DNA from: JAGVSZ01 sp035456405
Lineage (GTDB): Bacteria > Pseudomonadota > Gammaproteobacteria > Burkholderiales > SG8-39
Length of the DNA: 64,000 nucleotides
Assembly (NCBI GenBank): GCA_035456405.1
Contig: DATIDG010000034.1
Coordinates: 26,635-90,634, forward strand
Direction of reading: 5' to 3'
Position numbers and translations under genes: made by a program
Notes under the pieces: generated by a model
Told to the model about the DNA's origin: nothing
Seen by the model: only the letters and a program-made list of their open reading frames with translations
Database searches by the model: none
Shown: positions 61,823 to 64,000 of the stretch, in pieces
How positions within the stretch are numbered: position 1 is the first letter of the stretch
Layout of the letters: each line of letters starts with the position of its first letter

Positions 61823-62862
61823 CGTTGAGGGTGCTGCGGCCCGGGACCCTCGCGACGCTGCAGGACCTCGGGCGCGGCGGCATGCAGCACCTCGGCATCG
61901 TCCCCGGCGGTGCGATGGACCCGGTTTCGCATCGCATCGCGAACGCGCTGGCTGGCAATCGCGACGATGCGGCGACGCTGGAGATGGCGATGTCGGGGCC
62001 GGAGCTGCTCTTCGAGCGCACGGCGCTCGTGGCGCTCGCCGGCGCGCAGTTCGAGGCGTGGATTGACGGCGCGCCCCTGCCCGGATCGCGACCGGTGCTC
62101 GTTCGCGCCGGTGCGCGGCTCCGGTTCGGCCGCGCGACCGCGGGGTGCTTCGGCTACGTCGCAGTGGCCGGAGGATTCGACGCGGCAATCGTCCTTGGAA
62201 GCCGCAGCACCTATCTGCCCGGGGAATTCGGCGGACTCGATGGGCGGCGGCTGTCCTCGGGCACGGTGCTGCCGCTCGGCGCCGACGTGGAGGCGCTTTC
62301 GGCTCGGCGCTTCGAGCGCGGGACCCGCAGACAACGGGCCGTCGACCTCGCGCGCGGCGCCGGCCGTACCGTCCGCTGGCTGGCGCCGTCGCTCACGATG
62401 CCTGCGACCGAGCCCGTGGTGGCGCGCGCAGTCGAAGGCTTGCACGCGGCCCTCTTCACCGATGCGGCGCGCGCAGCGTTCTACGCCGAGCCGTGGCGCA
62501 TCGCCCCCGACTCGAACCGCATGGGCTATCGGCTCGTCGGGCCAGTTCTCGAGCTGGTCGCGCCGACCGAGATCGTTTCGCAGGCCACGTGCCTCGGCAC
62601 CGTTCAGGTGCCGGCGAGCGGCCAGCCGATCGTGCTCATGGCGGACCACCAGACAACCGGCGGCTATCCTAAGATCGCGGAAGTGATCGTCGCGGACGTG
62701 CCGGCGCTGGCACAGGTGCCGCCCGGCCGGTCCGTGCGGTTCGCGCCGGTGAAGCTCGACGATGCCGATGCCGCGCGCGAGTCGATCGCCCGGCGCGTGA
62801 GCGAGCTCGTCGAGCGCATTCTCTGGGAGTTCGGCGATGAAGACGATCGATCTCAACTGTGA
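61819..62862 (+). CDS. pxpC: 5-oxoprolinase subunit PxpC
   Basis: Partner of PxpB (biotin-dependent carboxyltransferase-like fold); 347 residues. Marks: LRPGTLATLQDLGRGGMQHLGIVPGGAMDP, ANALAGNRDDAATLEMAMSGPEL and, near the end, SNRMGYRLVGPVLEL, QPIVLMADHQTTGGYPKIAEVI. The last 26 bp overlap the start of pxpA, so translation is coupled. Confidence 0.93.
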   Translation: MTLRVLRPGTLATLQDLGRGGMQHLGIVPGGAMDPVSHRIANALAGNRDDAATLEMAMSGPELLFERTALVALAGAQFEAWIDGAPLPGSRPVLVRAGARLRFGRATAGCFGYVAVAGGFDAAIVLGSRSTYLPGEFGGLDGRRLSSGTVLPLGADVEALSARRFERGTRRQRAVDLARGAGRTVRWLAPSLTMPATEPVVARAVEGLHAALFTDAARAAFYAEPWRIAPDSNRMGYRLVGPVLELVAPTEIVSQATCLGTVQVPASGQPIVLMADHQTTGGYPKIAEVIVADVPALAQVPPGRSVRFAPVKLDDADAARESIARRVSELVERILWEFGDEDDRSQL

Positions 62863-63591
62863 CATGGGGGAAGGCTACGGCGCCTGGCAGATGGGCGACG
62901 ACCGGGGACTCATGCCCCTCATCTCGTCGGCCAACGTCGCGTGCGGCTACCACGCCGGCGACCCCTCGACCATTCGTGCGACGGTGCGCCTCGCCGTCGA
63001 CCACGGCGTCGCCGTGGGCGCCCACCCTTCGCTGCCCGATCTCCAAGGCTTCGGGCCGGCGCGCGACGAAGATCTGCGCGCAGGAGTGCTACGACCTCGC
63101 GCTGTACCAGTCGGGCGCGGTCGAGGCGTTTGCGCGCGCCGCGGGAACCCGCCTGCATCACGTGAAGATCCACGGGATGCTCTACAACATGGCCGCGAAG
63201 GATGCCGAGCTCGCCGACGCGATCGCGCGCGACGAAGGACCTCGGCGGCGGGACGATCCTTTATGCGCTTTCCGGCAGCGCAATGATGGACGCCGCGGTG
63301 CGGCACGGCGTCCGGGCGGTCGGCGAGGTGTTCGGAGACAGGTCGTATCAGCCCGACGGCACGCTCACGCCCCACGGACAACGCGGTGCGATGATCACCG
63401 ACGAGGCCGCATCGGTCGCGCAGGTGCTGATGATGGTGGAGCAGGGGAAGGTCCGGTCGCTCTCCGGCGTCGAGGTGCCGGTTGCGCCAGGAACCCTCTG
63501 CCTCCATAGCGATCAGCCGGGTGCGGTTAGGTTCGCGCAGGCGCTGGACAGCGCGTTCAAGGACCGGGGGATCGAGGTGCGGGCGCCATAG
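62837..63591 (+). pseudogene. pxpA: 5-oxoprolinase subunit PxpA, interrupted by two frameshifts
   Basis: LamB/YcsF-family subunit. Three consecutive frames give one normal protein: LNCDMGEGYGAWQMGDD to PSLPDLQGFG (62837 to about 63053); then, one base out of phase, CYDLALYQSGAVEAFARAAGTRLHHVKIHGMLYNMAAKDAELADAIARD (to about 63235); then, another base out of phase, GTILYALSGSAMMDAAVRHGVRAVGEVFGDRSYQPDGTL to the stop at 63591. The first shift is an extra G in a GGG near 63053-63055; the second is near 63228-63240. Either real decay or sequencing errors; the rest of the protein is well conserved. Confidence 0.8.
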
Positions 63592-63600
63592 TGCAGCACT

Positions 63601-63669
63601 TTCCGCGCGCGACCAAATGCGAACGGTCCCGAGTGGGGCCGTTGACACTTTGGTGGAGGCGGCGGGAAT
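63601..63669. repeat. Direct repeat copy 1 of the ssrA 3' end and terminator
   Basis: About 69 bp nearly identical to 63813-63882 (differences: two single-base indels and three substitutions). It carries a copy of the tmRNA end (TGGTGGAGGCGGCGGGAAT) and of the terminator hairpin with one G-U change. It is not a complete tmRNA gene. Confidence 0.8.
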
Positions 63670-63812
63670 GTGTCCAGCCCGCGTTGCATCCGCGGTCTGG
63701 CCATCCTTCGGCGTGACGTTAAGTCACGCCTCAGGACCGCCATCAACTGAAGCGCGCCGGCGTCCAGTCCGCAGTCCACCGGACTGCGGACTGTCGAACT
63801 CTGCAGGTTCTC

Positions 63813-63882
63813 TTCCCGCGCGCGACCAAAATGCGAACGGCCCCGAGTGGGGCCGTTGACATTTTGGTGGAGGCGGCGGGAA
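63813..63882. repeat. Direct repeat copy 2, overlapping the true ssrA 3' end
   Basis: The copy joined to the real tmRNA gene. Between the two copies lies about 143 bp of non-coding DNA with the palindrome GCGTGACGTTAAGTCACGC and GTCCGCAGTCCACCGGACTGCGGAC-type inverted repeats. The arrangement looks like attL/attR of a lost element. Confidence 0.75.
63836..63857 (-). terminator. Terminator of ssrA
   Basis: AACGGCCCC-GAGT-GGGGCCGTT (9-bp stem, 4-nt loop) follows the tmRNA CCA end on the minus strand by 8 nt and is followed by CGCATTTTGG. The same hairpin, with one wobble, is in repeat copy 1. Confidence 0.75.
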
Positions 63883-64000
63883 TCGAACCCGCGTCCGAAA
63901 GTCCTCCGCAGTCAGGACTACATGCTTAGCCTGGTCGTTTGGATCTCGCTTCGCGCCCGCCGGCCGGCAGGCTGACGCTCGGCCAGCCGCTTCGACGGAT
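63865..64000 (-). ncRNA. ssrA: tmRNA (ssrA), 3' portion
   Basis: Transfer-messenger RNA that rescues stalled ribosomes. On the minus strand the 3' end is the acceptor/T-arm GCGGGTTCGATTCCCGC then CGCCTCCACCA (CCA encoded, ending at 63865), typical for tmRNA. Upstream on the minus strand lie CTTTCGGACG and the pairing partner GTCCTGACTGCGGAGGAC-type hairpin. The window ends about 136 nt into it, so the tag-coding part and 5' end are not seen. Single-chain, not permuted, as in betaproteobacteria. Confidence 0.92.

Noticed and set aside
62837..63591. Programmed frameshifting to make PxpA
   Set aside because: There are two shifts in one gene, no slippery heptamer followed by a structure was seen, and PxpA is not known to use recoding.
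63670..63812. A complete mobile element between the ssrA repeats
   Set aside because: Only about 143 bp, without any integrase or other gene; at most a remnant.

Overview
This is high-GC proteobacterial DNA, most likely from a betaproteobacterium. Signs are the gene-dense GC-rich coding with many GTG starts and 4-base start/stop overlaps, a complete System I (ccmA-I) cytochrome c maturation locus, a Bug/TctC-type binding protein, gcdH, two yqgE-like genes, a DUF748 protein, pxpBCA and a permuted-free tmRNA end. Genus cannot be told from the sequence. No IS element, CRISPR array or complete tRNA gene was seen.

Layout. 1-1129: 3' end of moaE, crcB and a DUF190 gene. 1135-3134 (minus): a hexaheme cytochrome and a tetraheme NapC-type quinol dehydrogenase. 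3303-11622 (minus): a nine-gene V/A-type ATPase operon. 11870-18931 (plus): three small monoheme cytochromes, a second NapC-type protein, a decaheme MtoA/MtrA-type cytochrome, an MtoB/MtrB/PioB-type outer-membrane barrel and a diheme cytochrome with an extra C-terminal domain; this is an extracellular electron transfer conduit, and lack of a surface MtrC-type cytochrome favours the Mto/Pio (electron-uptake, for example Fe(II)-oxidising) type. 19185-26108: ccmABCDEFGHI, then hemG at 26131-27507, so heme synthesis and attachment sit next to the genes that use heme. 27515-31105: a decayed formate/nitrite transporter gene, an acyl-CoA synthetase, a small DUF3563-like gene and a LysR regulator. 31109-35144: a Ser/Thr kinase with a cyclic-nucleotide-type domain, divergent from clpB.

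35166-44188 and 44240-50189 form the most unusual part. Two operons, reading outward-in towards each other, each start with the same module: a TTGACA-17 bp-TA promoter followed by a 74-nt leader, 60 of 74 positions identical and foldable into the same stems. The left operon encodes an NMT1/THI5-like ABC transporter, an 8-oxoguanine-deaminase-like amidohydrolase, a three-subunit xanthine-dehydrogenase-family hydroxylase and a CobW GTPase. The right operon encodes two amidohydrolase_2 paralogues, two UbiD-type decarboxylases and an orphan TctC binding protein. I propose that the leaders are NMT1-motif (xanthine-I riboswitch) type RNAs and that both operons belong to one purine or N-heterocycle breakdown route of which the decarboxylase half is not described to my knowledge.

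50266-57115: frmA-type dehydrogenase, two exported YqgE paralogues, tag, gcdH and a 3-hydroxyacyl-CoA dehydrogenase, a universal stress protein and a gutted acyl-CoA ligase gene. 57278-63591: DUF748 protein and pxpB-pxpC-pxpA (5-oxoprolinase), with pxpA broken by two frameshifts. 63601-64000: the 3' end of ssrA (minus strand) and a nearby second copy of its terminal ~70 bp, which looks like a scar of an integrated element.
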